Assembly (NCBI GenBank): GCA_963169745.1
Contig: CAUJCU010000023.1
Location: forward strand, 1 to 64,000
Reading direction: 5' to 3'
DNA: 64,000 bases
From: Bacteroidota bacterium
GTDB lineage: Bacteria; Bacteroidota; Bacteroidia; UBA4408
A program made the position numbers and the translations under genes. Below, one piece after another: positions 55,975 through 64,000 of the stretch (its first letter is position 1; each line of letters opens with the position of its first letter). The notes beneath the pieces were generated by a model that saw only the letters and a list, made by a program, of their open reading frames with translations, was not told the DNA's origin and searched no databases.

Positions 55975-57171
55975 TTATAAAGTTAAAGAAATAATTTCTT
56001 GAACCAATTCATAAGCTACTTTTTCTTTACTCATTAAGGGGAGTACTCTCATTTTTTTATTGTTAAAAACAAAACTTACTTTATTGGTATCTGTTCCAAA
56101 GCCGGCTCCAATGTCGTTAAGGGAATTCAGAACTATCATATCAAGATTCTTTTTTTTAAGTTTTTCTTGGGCAAAATTTTCTTCATTATGAGTTTCCAAT
56201 GCAAAACCAATTAGCAATTGCCGCTTATTTTTTTTTGTCCCTAAATTCAATAGGATATCCGGATTTTTTACTAGAGAAAGTGAAATTTGTTCGGTTGTTT
56301 TTTTTATTTTTTGTTCCACAGAATGTTCTGGTCGGTAATCTGCTACGGCAGCCGCCATTACAGTAATATCAGATTCTTTAAAATGTTCTATACAAGCGAG
56401 GTACATTTCCTGGGCTGTACTTATATTTATAAGGTGCAGTAAATTGTTTGAAGGTAAAGCTGGAACACCGGGGCCGCAAATTAAAGTAACATGTGCTCCT
56501 TGTGCTATAAATGCTTTTGCAATTGCAAGCCCCATTTTTCCTGATGAATGATTGCCTATAAAACGTACCGGATCAATTTTCTCATAGGTTGGCCCGGCAG
56601 TAACCAAAACCTTTTTACCAATAAGTTTTGTTGTAGGTTTAAAGAAGTGTTCCAGTTGAAGCATTATGTTTTCGGGCTCAGCCATTCGTCCTTGACCATA
56701 TAAACCACTAGCTAACTCCCCTTCTTCGGCAGGAATTATAATAGTTCCTAATTTTTGTAATTTATTGATATTTTCTGAAATAGTATGATGTTGGTACATA
56801 TCCAAATCCATAGCAGGAGCAAGCATTATAGGACATTTGGAGCTAAAATAGGTAGTCAGCAGTAAATTATCACAAATACCCTGAGCCATTTTTCCTATAG
56901 TGTTGGCTGTAGCCGGAGCAATTAAAAACAAATCAGCCTCAAGAGCTAATTTTACATGGTTGTTCCACTCTAAATCCTGATTGGTAAAAGTACTATATAC
57001 TTTATTTTTGGATAATACCGATAATGTTAAAGGACTCACAAATTGCGTGGCATCTGGAGTCATAATTACTTGCACATGTGCTCCGGAGGTAACAAGCAAA
57101 CGAACAAGTGTGCAGCATTTATAGGCAGCAATGCCGCCACTTATACCCAACAAAATACGTTTACCGTTCAT
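55975..57171 (-). CDS. coaBC: Bifunctional phosphopantothenoylcysteine decarboxylase / phosphopantothenate-cysteine ligase
   Basis: 398 aa, second and third steps of CoA synthesis from pantothenate. CoaC part: KRILLGISGGIAAYKCCTLVRLL, then PATANTIGKMAQGICDNLL and APAMDLDMY with the flavin-site residues. CoaB part from about residue 185: KVLVTAGPTYEKIDPVRFIGNHSSGKMG, AAAVADYRP, KNPDILLNLG and LIGFALET. Last gene of a bamD-rpoZ-coaBC run conserved in the group; 70 nt after rpoZ. Confidence 0.97.
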   Translation of the reverse strand: MNGKRILLGISGGIAAYKCCTLVRLLVTSGAHVQVIMTPDATQFVSPLTLSVLSKNKVYSTFTNQDLEWNNHVKLALEADLFLIAPATANTIGKMAQGICDNLLLTTYFSSKCPIMLAPAMDLDMYQHHTISENINKLQKLGTIIIPAEEGELASGLYGQGRMAEPENIMLQLEHFFKPTTKLIGKKVLVTAGPTYEKIDPVRFIGNHSSGKMGLAIAKAFIAQGAHVTLICGPGVPALPSNNLLHLINISTAQEMYLACIEHFKESDITVMAAAVADYRPEHSVEQKIKKTTEQISLSLVKNPDILLNLGTKKNKRQLLIGFALETHNEENFAQEKLKKKNLDMIVLNSLNDIGAGFGTDTNKVSFVFNNKKMRVLPLMSKEKVAYELVQEIISLTL

Positions 57172-57241
57172 TTTACTGAGATTGTCAGTTTCACTTTATA
57201 CCAAAATCTTCTTAATGAAGAGTCTGTTATTTGCTCCTAAA

Positions 57242-57565
57242 TTATTCGGAAATTTCGGGCTTACGCACATAAATTTTATCTTCCAAAAACTCTTGAACAG
57301 CAATAAGAACAGGCTTTGGAAGCTTTTCATAATGCCTTGAAATTTCAATTTGCTCGCGGTTTTCAAAAATCTCTTCCAAATTATCAGAAGTAGAGGCAAA
57401 CTCACTTAGCTTGGATGAAAGCTCTTCCTTCATTTCAACAGCAATTTGATTGGAACGCTTGGCAATAACGGTTAATGACTCATATAAATTACCTGTTTTT
57501 GCATCAATATCACGTAAGTCGCGGGTAATTGTAGTGTTTTCAGCGTTAATTTTTTTGTAGCTCAT
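57242..57565 (-). CDS. rpoZ: RNA polymerase omega subunit family protein
   Basis: 107 aa, Bacteroidota-type omega. It has NLYESLTVIAKRSNQIAVEMKEELSSKL, the omega pattern where helices clamp the beta-prime tail, followed by an acidic segment. It is 4 nt after bamD. The N-terminal extension (NTTITRDLRDIDAKTG) is typical for the phylum. Identification relies on both the motif and the conserved neighbours. Confidence 0.87.
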   Translation of the reverse strand: MSYKKINAENTTITRDLRDIDAKTGNLYESLTVIAKRSNQIAVEMKEELSSKLSEFASTSDNLEEIFENREQIEISRHYEKLPKPVLIAVQEFLEDKIYVRKPEISE

Positions 57566-57569
57566 GGAT

Positions 57570-58394
57570 TTAATTTATTGGTGATTTAATTTTATTGTTT
57601 TTCATCATACGTATAGAGGCCTCCATTATTCCGGAGGCAGCGCTATAATGCTTTCCTGTTGGGAATGTATCTAAATATTTCTGACACAGCTCTTGTGTGG
57701 TTATTAAGCGTTCGGCCATTTTTGATTCAATACTATTAATTGCCAGTAAATGAGCTGATTTTAGTTGTAAATAAGCCACCTCTTCTCGATATTTACTATC
57801 CGGAAAATCTTTCTGAAAGTTTTGGAAAGATACAATAGCAGCCTTGTAGCTCCCAATATTGTAGTATAATTTGCAAACATCAAATGCCTTATTCTCTAAC
57901 TTAAAACGCAGCTTATCAATAATCTGATTGCACTCTTGCAGGTGTTTGCTTTGTGGGTATAGGTTAATAAAAATCTGCATTTCCTGAATGGCGCTAAGCG
58001 TGTTTGCCTGATCTAAAGTATAAGGTGGAGAGGTTAAATAAAAGCAATAGGCACTTAAAAAGGTTGCCTCCTCAGTATATTGGCTATGAGGATAGGTGCG
58101 TGCAAAATCTTTAAAGTAATAGCTGGCTAGTAAATAATCTTCTAACTGGTAATTGGTTTGGGCAAAGTAATAATGTATTCTTTCGGCTCTAACGGTGCCT
58201 CTCATTACTGTTACTAACTCTTCTAGCAAAGGTAGGGCTCGTGAATAATCCTTTTTATCGTAATACTCAATAGCCTTTTTATACTTAAGTTCATAATCTG
58301 AGCTTTTAAGGAGCTTCTGGTAACTTCCTTTGCAGGAATACAAGACTATACTGCCTAATACCAGTAAACTAAATAAAAGCCTCTTTTTTAACAT
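57570..58394 (-). CDS. bamD: Outer membrane assembly lipoprotein BamD-like
   Basis: 274 aa. Lipoprotein signal with lipobox LYSC (Cys21), then TPR repeats (KKAIEYYDKKDYSRALPLLEELV, AERIHYYFAQTNYQLEDYLLASYYFKDFARTYPHSQYTEEATFLSAYC, AIVSFQNFQKDFPDSKYREEVAYLQL; read in pieces) as in BamD, the essential partner of BamA in beta-barrel insertion. The frame begins 3 codons earlier at a TTG (58403) that is part of a -7 box; the ATG at 58394 is the start. With transcription expected near 58394-58397 the message may be leaderless. Confidence 0.92.
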   Translation of the reverse strand: MLKKRLLFSLLVLGSIVLYSCKGSYQKLLKSSDYELKYKKAIEYYDKKDYSRALPLLEELVTVMRGTVRAERIHYYFAQTNYQLEDYLLASYYFKDFARTYPHSQYTEEATFLSAYCFYLTSPPYTLDQANTLSAIQEMQIFINLYPQSKHLQECNQIIDKLRFKLENKAFDVCKLYYNIGSYKAAIVSFQNFQKDFPDSKYREEVAYLQLKSAHLLAINSIESKMAERLITTQELCQKYLDTFPTGKHYSAASGIMEASIRMMKNNKIKSPIN

Positions 58395-58400
58395 AGCCTG

Positions 58401-58408
58401 CAAAGGTA
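58401..58408 (-). promoter_or_regulatory. -7 promoter box of bamD-rpoZ-coaBC
   Basis: TACCTTTG on the minus strand, perfect, ending 6 nt before the bamD ATG. The remainder of the 233-nt gap up to the MFS gene shows nothing recognisable. Confidence 0.65.
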
Positions 58409-58627
58409 CAAAAAAACTCGTAATTAAATCTTAAAAAGGTGTAACAATTTATTTTTCAGCAAGTTGTTGTAACTATTTTGTTATTAAAGTAAAGTACATG
58501 GCAGTCTTTATCAAGTATGTTTAGCGTGTATTTCGGGCTAAGGGGTTTATATTTACTATATGTTAAACAAATAGTATCTTTTCTTTGAGAAAGGCTTTAT
58601 GTTCCTGAATAAAAATTAAAGGCCATT

Positions 58628-59842
58628 TCAAAATTCACTTACACTTTTTAGTTTTCGGGCTAAAAATAAACTGATGAAGGTGGCAATTAATGCAAAGTAC
58701 CCTATCCAATTATAATGTAACAAACTTCCATTTTCTGTTTTTACCAAAATAAAACCTCCCAATACAGAAGCTAAACTACTTGAAAATTGCTGTACACAGC
58801 TATTTATACTCATAAAGCTGCCTCTTTTTTTGGGCTCTAAAGCTGTTGTAATCATAGTTGTGGCAGGTATCATACGGCCTCCAATCATAACCATAAATAG
58901 TGTAGTCACTAGCAGTGCTACCCAAAGTGGAGCAGAACCCAAATCGGTAATGCTCAAAATAGGGAAAGCGGAGAGTAAAACAGCCCAAACAAAAACCTTC
59001 AGGTGTCCGTGTTTATCAGCCCATCGGCCAATTAACGGGAGGGTAAAAATAGTGCTTGCCCCCCCACATAAGTAAATGAGTGGTAACTGATCTTCACTAA
59101 AACCTACATTGTAAACCATATAAGGGCTAATAAAGGGGATAATACTGAATTGCCCAAAAACAAGTAAACTCATCATTACTAAAGCCTTTACAGCATTTTT
59201 ATCGGTAATTATACTGCGTATATTGCTGATTGCCGAGGGGCGTGTTTGTTTATCTTGAATATGAGCTCGAATTGAAGGCACTGTTTTAATGATTAACAGC
59301 GTAACTATGCTGGTAATGGCCGACAGGAATAGAAAAGGAGCGTTCCAATTTAATTGATTAGCAATCCAAAGGCCTATGGGAACGCCTAAAACTGATGCTA
59401 TTGAAAAGGCTGTCATTACCATACCCATTGCTGATGCCCTTCGTTCAATTGGGATAATATCACTTACGATAGACAATACCAATGCGCTCAGTATTCCACC
59501 AAAAGCCCCTGCAAAAATTCGGGCAGCCATGAGTGAATGATAATTAGGAGATAATCCACAAGCCAAAGTGCCTATGGTAAGTCCTATATAAGCAACTAGA
59601 AGTACATTTTTACGGTCAAAACGATCTATAATAAAAGCCCCTACCAAGCCACTTATTCCGGCACTAAAAGTATAACTAGCTACCAGCAAACTAAATTGCT
59701 GTGGACTGATTCCAAAAATCCGTATAAGTTGAGGCCCTAAGGGCATCATGATCATGAAATCAACAATATGGGTAAACTGTGTGGCCGTTAAAACCAGCAG
59801 AATCAACTTTTCTCTGTCAAACAAATTACGTACTAATTTCAT
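58628..59842 (-). CDS. MFS transporter (drug-efflux-like)
   Basis: 404 aa, 12 predicted membrane helices, major facilitator superfamily. FIIDRFDRKNVLLVAY between helices 2 and 3 is the MFS motif A (GxxxDrxgrr); the start THIVDFMIMMPLGPQLIRIFGISPQQFSLLVASYTFSAGI is typical of DHA1-type antiporters. Substrate unknown. Single gene with no clear promoter box, divergent from the tRNA pair. Confidence 0.93.
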   Translation of the reverse strand: MKLVRNLFDREKLILLVLTATQFTHIVDFMIMMPLGPQLIRIFGISPQQFSLLVASYTFSAGISGLVGAFIIDRFDRKNVLLVAYIGLTIGTLACGLSPNYHSLMAARIFAGAFGGILSALVLSIVSDIIPIERRASAMGMVMTAFSIASVLGVPIGLWIANQLNWNAPFLFLSAITSIVTLLIIKTVPSIRAHIQDKQTRPSAISNIRSIITDKNAVKALVMMSLLVFGQFSIIPFISPYMVYNVGFSEDQLPLIYLCGGASTIFTLPLIGRWADKHGHLKVFVWAVLLSAFPILSITDLGSAPLWVALLVTTLFMVMIGGRMIPATTMITTALEPKKRGSFMSINSCVQQFSSSLASVLGGFILVKTENGSLLHYNWIGYFALIATFISLFLARKLKSVSEF

Positions 59843-59949
59843 TCCGGTTGAAGTGTACTTGTATAAAACTCCACATGAGGCAAAATGGGGCGCAAATGAA
59901 CAAAAAAGATAAGCTCACTACTCCTAAAAATAATTAAATCATAAAATAT

Positions 59950-59979
59950 TTTGCTGGAATAAAAAAAGATGTACTTTTG
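59950..59979 (+). promoter_or_regulatory. Promoter of the tRNA-Gly/tRNA-Leu pair
   Basis: TTTG (59950-59953), 18 nt, then TACTTTTG (59972-59979), both perfect; the tRNA-Gly begins 15 nt after the -7 box. Confidence 0.75.
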
Positions 59980-59993
59980 TCGTCCCAAAACAA

Positions 59994-60066
<73 letters not shown>

Positions 60067-60135
60067 CATTTCAAATCGCCCTCATAAAGGAGGGGTTTGA
60101 TTATCCACAAGCCGGAATTTCCGGTTAACCTGTTT

Positions 60136-60220
60136 GCCCGGGTGGTGGAATTGGTAGACACGCAGGACTTAAAATCCTGTGGCCATTGCGGCTGTACGAG
60201 TTCGATTCTCGTCCCGGGTA
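60136..60220 (+). tRNA. tRNA-Leu (anticodon UAA)
   Basis: 85-nt class II tRNA: acceptor GCCCGGG with CCCGGGT (one G-U end pair) and discriminator A, anticodon loop CTTAAAA (UAA) in CAGGA/TCCTG, variable arm near GGCCATTGCGGCT. It follows tRNA-Gly by 69 nt and probably shares its promoter. The 128 nt downstream show no gene. Confidence 0.97.
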
Positions 60221-60348
60221 CAACAAAAATTAATTTCAGCTCCTACTTTTGTATTTCTGAGTGCTCAAATTCATTTTTTGCTATCAAATTAAATTATCTT
60301 GAACCTTAATTAAATTAAGGAAGTAGAAATACATTGTTGCAGTCTAAA

Positions 60349-61263
60349 TTATATCTTTTTCAAGAAGTGTGATATAAAGCGGTATAAATTAAAGTCAGTA
60401 TCTTCAGAAGCATCTAATAATGCTGCTTTCAAAGTACTTTTATCAATTTTTTTCATCACCTCATTTTGAATAAGCTTATATGCTTTTTCGAGTAATAGAT
60501 AGTCTTTTAGGGTGTTTTGTTTCAGCTTTAGCTGGTCGTTGCAGGCGGTAAGTAATTCAGTAATTCCCTCCTTACGGGTAGCAATTGTTTTTACAACATG
60601 GGGGGTTCTCCCATTTTTTATAGGATGTCGTAATAAAGTTGAAAGGTTTCTTAAGTAGGTATCTGCCCCTGGGCGGTCCGCTTTATTTACAACAAAAATA
60701 TCGGCAATTTCCATTACTCCTGACTTGAGTTGCTGAATTTCGTCACCCGCTTCAGGTACAAGCACAAGCACCGTAACATCGGCCAATCCTACAATTTCTA
60801 TTTCTGATTGCCCCACCCCTACTGTTTCAATAATAATATAATCAAAACAAGAGGCTCTTAAAATATCAGTAACTTCAATAATTTTTGCAGAAAGCCCTCC
60901 TAAAGAGCCCCTACTGGCAAGGCTTCTAATAAAAATATGGGGGTTTCCAAAGTGCTCACTCATTCGTATTCTATCTCCCAAAATAGCTCCCAAATTAAAA
61001 GGAGAAGTTGGGTCAACGGCTAATACCCCAATTTTTTTATTTTGAATTGCTAGATCATGCAATAAAGCATTAACCAAGCTGCTTTTACCCGCACCCGGTG
61101 GGCCTGTAATTCCAATTACCGGAATTTGCTTATTAATTTTAAGTGAAGTTAATAGTGTGTTGCTTCCTTCAAGATCATTTTCAACCAAGGTAATTCCCCG
61201 ACTTATGGCTTTAAAGCTGCCTTCATGTAACTCGTAAAGTAATGAGGTTATTTTGTTATTCAT
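60349..61263 (-). CDS. meaB: Methylmalonyl-CoA mutase-associated GTPase MeaB
   Basis: 304 aa, SIMIBI-class GTPase (ArgK/MeaB) that guards and loads adenosylcobalamin into methylmalonyl-CoA mutase. Walker A GITGPPGAGKSSLVNALL, then VLAVDPTSPFNLGAILGDRIRM, FIRSLASRGSLGGLSA, IIIETVGVGQSEIEI and FVVNKADRPGAD. The frame extends 6 codons to a TTG at 61281 that belongs to the -7 box; ATG 61263 is used. The mutase genes are not nearby. Together with the biotin carrier it suggests a propionate/methylmalonyl route. Confidence 0.95.
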   Translation of the reverse strand: MNNKITSLLYELHEGSFKAISRGITLVENDLEGSNTLLTSLKINKQIPVIGITGPPGAGKSSLVNALLHDLAIQNKKIGVLAVDPTSPFNLGAILGDRIRMSEHFGNPHIFIRSLASRGSLGGLSAKIIEVTDILRASCFDYIIIETVGVGQSEIEIVGLADVTVLVLVPEAGDEIQQLKSGVMEIADIFVVNKADRPGADTYLRNLSTLLRHPIKNGRTPHVVKTIATRKEGITELLTACNDQLKLKQNTLKDYLLLEKAYKLIQNEVMKKIDKSTLKAALLDASEDTDFNLYRFISHFLKKI

Positions 61264-61278
61264 TTTTACACTTCTGTG

Positions 61279-61286
61279 CAAAGATA
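61279..61286 (-). promoter_or_regulatory. -7 promoter box of meaB
   Basis: TATCTTTG on the minus strand, perfect consensus; the leader to ATG 61263 would be about 10 nt. No -33 TTG at normal spacing was found. Confidence 0.55.
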
Positions 61287-61403
61287 TTATTTGAATTGGG
61301 TATTATGAGTACATCAAAGTACTTAAAAAAATGCAAATTAGCTTAATTACAAAAAAGAAGGCATCAAAATTGTTTATCTTAGGGGCAAAATTAAGTTCTG
61401 CCT

Positions 61404-63458
61404 ATGCGCTTTTTATTTCCGGGTTTTCTTGCTGCATTAGGCTTTTTGGCTATTCCTATTATTGTACACCTTTTTAATTTTGTTCGATACAAGAAAATTC
61501 ATTTCTCTAATGTACACTTTCTTAAAGAAGTAAAAGAGCAAACCCAAAGTCGGTCGCGTCTTAAGCATTTATTAATTTTAGCCGCCCGATTATTAGCCGT
61601 TTTGTTTTTAGTATTTGCTTTTGCCCAACCATACATTCCTATAAAAAACAGTATAGTAAAAGAAGGAAGTAAAGCTGTTAGTATATACATTGACAACTCT
61701 TTTAGTATGGAATCGATAGGTAAAAATGGAACCTTGTTGGATGAAGCAAAAAAAGATGCTCTTGATGTTCTTAAATCGTTTAGTTCAACAGATAAATTTC
61801 AATTGCTTACCAATGATTTTTCGGGGAAACACCAACATTGGGTAAATAAAAAGATTTTTTCCGAAATGTTAGATGAGGTAAAAATAAGCCCTGCAGTTCG
61901 AAGTTTTCAAGAAATTATTGATCGCCAAAAAGACATGTTTGAAAGTACACCTGATCCAACACAACTATCATACATTTTTAGTGATTTTCAAAAAGGTGAT
62001 TTTAATTTGGTGGGCTTAAAACCCGATACCAATGTAAGCTATCAGCTTGTGCCATTAAGCGGAAATAAAGTTCCCAACGTGTATATTGATTCCTGTTGGT
62101 TTAACACACCTGCTCGGCAATTCAACCAGCCTGAAGTATTGGAAGTGCGCCTCATTAACACAGGCGATCAAGATGCTGAAAACATTCCCATTAAACTCCA
62201 ATTGAATGGTGAGCAAAGAGCGGTTTCCAGCACTTCCATCAAAGCTCGTGGAAATGTGACTATTCCCTTGTCATTTACCCATAAAGAAAGTGGACTGGTA
62301 AACGGGCAGGTACAAATTACCGATTATCCAATAAGCTATGACAATACCTATTATTTTTCATATGAAGTGAAGAAAAAAATTAAGTTACTTATTATAAATC
62401 AGGAAGATGAAAATTCTTATTTGAACAAGTTATTTTTAACAGATAATTTATTTGAAGTTACACAAGCTACAACAAAAAATATTGATTATGGAAGTTTTAA
62501 CCATTACGACTTACTCATAGCAAGCAATCTTGATGAGTTAAGCAGTGGGCTTTCTGACCAATTAAAACAAGCTATTGAAAATGGTTTAAATGTTTTGGTT
62601 TTTCCGGGAACTAAAATTCAAATGGAAGAATACAATGCCTTTTTGCGTACATTCTCTGTGTCTTTGATGCCTTTGGATACAGCAATGGTTAGTGTAAGTA
62701 AAATAGATTACAAGCACCCCTTATATAAAGACGTTTTTGATGTTTCAAAGATGAAAAATGCTGTAATAAACTTACCTCAAGTTAATAAACATTATCCGTT
62801 AAGCACTCATAATCAAGGGAATCAGGAAATACTCATAAATTTGAGTAATAATGATGATTTTTTGGTTCAGTTTTCGTACGGCAAAGGCAATCTGTTTTTT
62901 TGTGCAAGTCCTTTAACCGATGGTTATAGTAATTTTCAACGTCATGCTATTTTTGTTCCTACGCTATATCGTATAGCTCTTTCGGGAAATACAGGAGACC
63001 CCATTTTTTACACTATAGGACACTCTCGGGCAATAGTTCTCAACTCTTCTAGGCTACCGGAAGATCCGGTTTTTCATATCCAATCATTGGATGGGAAAAG
63101 CGACTTTATTGCTCAAACCAGCTCAAGTGGTTTTGGCTTTATGATTAATGCTGATAAACAAATTAAAGAAGCGGGAAATTATTTTATTAAAGGAAATGCC
63201 GGTGATACCTTAAAAGGAGTTAGTTTTAACTATAATCGTACAGAATCAAGGAGTGATTTTTATACTTCAAATGAGCTTGAAAGTGGAGCAACAGAATTAC
63301 ATCTTAACAACCTTAAGATAATTGATAAAGGAGTAAAAAATATGGCAGCCGCTTTACTTCAAATTAGCAAAGGCACACAATTATGGAAATGGTGTGTAAT
63401 TTTTGCTTTACTTTGTTTAACAGCAGAGATAGCTATTATTAGATGGATGAAAGGATAG
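61404..63458 (+). CDS. BatA-domain (aerotolerance-type) membrane protein
   Basis: 684 aa. It starts with the BatA N-terminal double-helix domain (MRFLFPGFLAALGFLAIPIIVHLFNFVRYKKIHFSN and LLILAARLLAVLFLVFAFAQPY, residues about 1-75, read in pieces), followed by a VWA-like region beginning VSIYIDNSFSMES (a partial MIDAS DxSxS), a beta-rich periplasmic section and a final membrane helix (WCVIFALLCLTAEIAIIRW). Function of the family is unclear; related Bat proteins aid aerotolerance. 17 nt before the dihydroorotase-like gene, so likely one operon, as in many Flavobacteriia. Confidence 0.9.
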   Translation: MRFLFPGFLAALGFLAIPIIVHLFNFVRYKKIHFSNVHFLKEVKEQTQSRSRLKHLLILAARLLAVLFLVFAFAQPYIPIKNSIVKEGSKAVSIYIDNSFSMESIGKNGTLLDEAKKDALDVLKSFSSTDKFQLLTNDFSGKHQHWVNKKIFSEMLDEVKISPAVRSFQEIIDRQKDMFESTPDPTQLSYIFSDFQKGDFNLVGLKPDTNVSYQLVPLSGNKVPNVYIDSCWFNTPARQFNQPEVLEVRLINTGDQDAENIPIKLQLNGEQRAVSSTSIKARGNVTIPLSFTHKESGLVNGQVQITDYPISYDNTYYFSYEVKKKIKLLIINQEDENSYLNKLFLTDNLFEVTQATTKNIDYGSFNHYDLLIASNLDELSSGLSDQLKQAIENGLNVLVFPGTKIQMEEYNAFLRTFSVSLMPLDTAMVSVSKIDYKHPLYKDVFDVSKMKNAVINLPQVNKHYPLSTHNQGNQEILINLSNNDDFLVQFSYGKGNLFFCASPLTDGYSNFQRHAIFVPTLYRIALSGNTGDPIFYTIGHSRAIVLNSSRLPEDPVFHIQSLDGKSDFIAQTSSSGFGFMINADKQIKEAGNYFIKGNAGDTLKGVSFNYNRTESRSDFYTSNELESGATELHLNNLKIIDKGVKNMAAALLQISKGTQLWKWCVIFALLCLTAEIAIIRWMKG

Positions 63459-63475
63459 CCTAAATACATACCACC

Positions 63476-64000
63476 ATGAATAATTTTATTATTAAACAAG
63501 CAATTATTATTGACCCCAATAGTAAGTATCATCTACAAAGAAAAGACATACAAATACACCAAGGTGTTATTGAGATAATTGCAGATACTATTGCTCCTGA
63601 TTCATTACAAGCTGAAATTATTGAGGGAAAAGACCTGCACGTATCTCCGGGTTGGATGGATTTAAGAGTTAACCTTTCTGACCCCGGATTTGAATATAAA
63701 GAAACCTTAGAAAGTGGAGCTCAAGCGGCCATTCATGGTGGTTTTACTGCTGTTGCCTGCATGGGGACAACCGCTCCGGCATTACATAGTAAATCACAAA
63801 TTGAATATATAATAAATAAAAGCAAGCACTTACCTATTCACATTTTTCCCGTTGGGACAGTTACTGTAAATGCCCAAGGGAATGACTTAGCCGAGCTTTA
63901 TGATATGGCATTAAGCGGAGCCATTGCTTTTTCAGATTATAGAAATGCACTTGCTAACCCTGATCTTTTACAGCGTGCATTACAATATAGCAGTGGTTTT
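63476..64000 (+). CDS. Dihydroorotase-like protein (partial, 3' end outside window)
   Basis: 175 codons to the window edge. It matches the Bacteroidota dihydroorotase/amidohydrolase-like family: FIIKQAIIIDPNSKYHLQRKDI, HVSPGWMDLRVNLSDPGFEYKETLESGAQAAIHGGFTAVACM (read in pieces), ALSGAIAFSDYRN. Active dihydroorotases have PGxIDxHxH; here the metal-binding His-x-His is replaced by Arg64-x-Asn66 (DLRVN). It may be a non-catalytic PyrC paralogue or a structural partner of aspartate carbamoyltransferase, as known for pseudo-DHOases. The gene follows the BatA-domain gene by 17 nt. Confidence 0.88.
   Translation, partial: MNNFIIKQAIIIDPNSKYHLQRKDIQIHQGVIEIIADTIAPDSLQAEIIEGKDLHVSPGWMDLRVNLSDPGFEYKETLESGAQAAIHGGFTAVACMGTTAPALHSKSQIEYIINKSKHLPIHIFPVGTVTVNAQGNDLAELYDMALSGAIAFSDYRNALANPDLLQRALQYSSGF

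Noticed and set aside
60112-60124. CCGGAA/TTCCGG hairpin between tRNA-Gly and tRNA-Leu as a terminator
   Set aside because: Only 6 bp with a 1-nt loop and no T tract; more likely a spacer feature, and tRNA-Leu has no promoter of its own that I can see.

Overview
The window comes from a free-living member of the Bacteroidota, most likely a Flavobacteriia/Sphingobacteriia-like lineage. The evidence is the AT-rich sequence and repeated -7 promoter boxes of the form TAnnTTTG. It is also the family set: DUF4270, a short one-domain glycogen synthase, type IX secretion (T9SS) cargo, a hybrid sensor kinase with a Reg_prop/Y_Y_Y sensor, and a lone RfaE2. Gene order also fits, e.g. bamD-rpoZ-coaBC and glycogen synthase-DUF4270-glmS. 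No prophage, IS element, integrase or CRISPR array was seen; it is a chromosomal core region with surface-glycan genes scattered through it.

Layout. 1-10148 (minus) is the 5' part of one enormous secreted repeat protein (3,382 codons in the window, 3' end outside). 10.3-13.8 kb has a lipid kinase gene, tRNA-Leu(UAG), a FtsB/DivIC-like protein, a lipoprotein and a T9SS-exported M1 aminopeptidase. 13.8-14.7 kb is a gene-free stretch holding a candidate structured RNA of about 190 nt on the minus strand. 14.7-25.6 kb is housekeeping: murA, thiL, a glycosyltransferase, a biotin carrier, Nfu, glmS, DUF4270, glycogen synthase, panC, a flippase-like membrane protein and rfaE2. 25.5-30.3 kb (minus) is an operon of kynureninase, a small outer-membrane-type protein, a GT4 glycosyltransferase and a formyltransferase/propeller fusion. 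30.4-37.6 kb has rsmG, gcvP, a small unknown gene, purQ, dusB, a CPBP protease and tRNA-Ser(GGA). 37.7-45.3 kb has a large hybrid sensor kinase, a PorE-like TPR/PD40/OmpA protein and a MORN-repeat protein. 45.4-54.6 kb is rich in envelope and polysaccharide genes (WaaE-like and WaaL-like proteins, lpxH, a GT4, a PIG-L deacetylase, GNAT, WbqC) mixed with lhgO, rpe, arfB and tRNA-Arg(CCG). 54.6-64 kb has hemN, coaBC, rpoZ, bamD, an MFS transporter, tRNA-Gly(GCC), tRNA-Leu(UAA), meaB, a BatA-domain protein and the start of a dihydroorotase-like gene.

Regulation. A perfect TAnnTTTG box lies just upstream of most transcription units. In several cases (gcvP, dusB, the sensor kinase, bamD, meaB) the terminal TTG of this box is itself an in-frame start-like codon at the 5' end of the open frame, so the true start is downstream; starts were set accordingly. 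Leaders are short, and bamD may be leaderless.

Most notable: the candidate RNA at 14101-14291; lpxH ending inside tRNA-Arg, directly followed by the ribosome-rescue gene arfB; an 18-bp palindrome that is two back-to-back -7 boxes between dusB and the CPBP protease gene; the giant modular surface protein; and the formyltransferase fused to a GINT1-like propeller.
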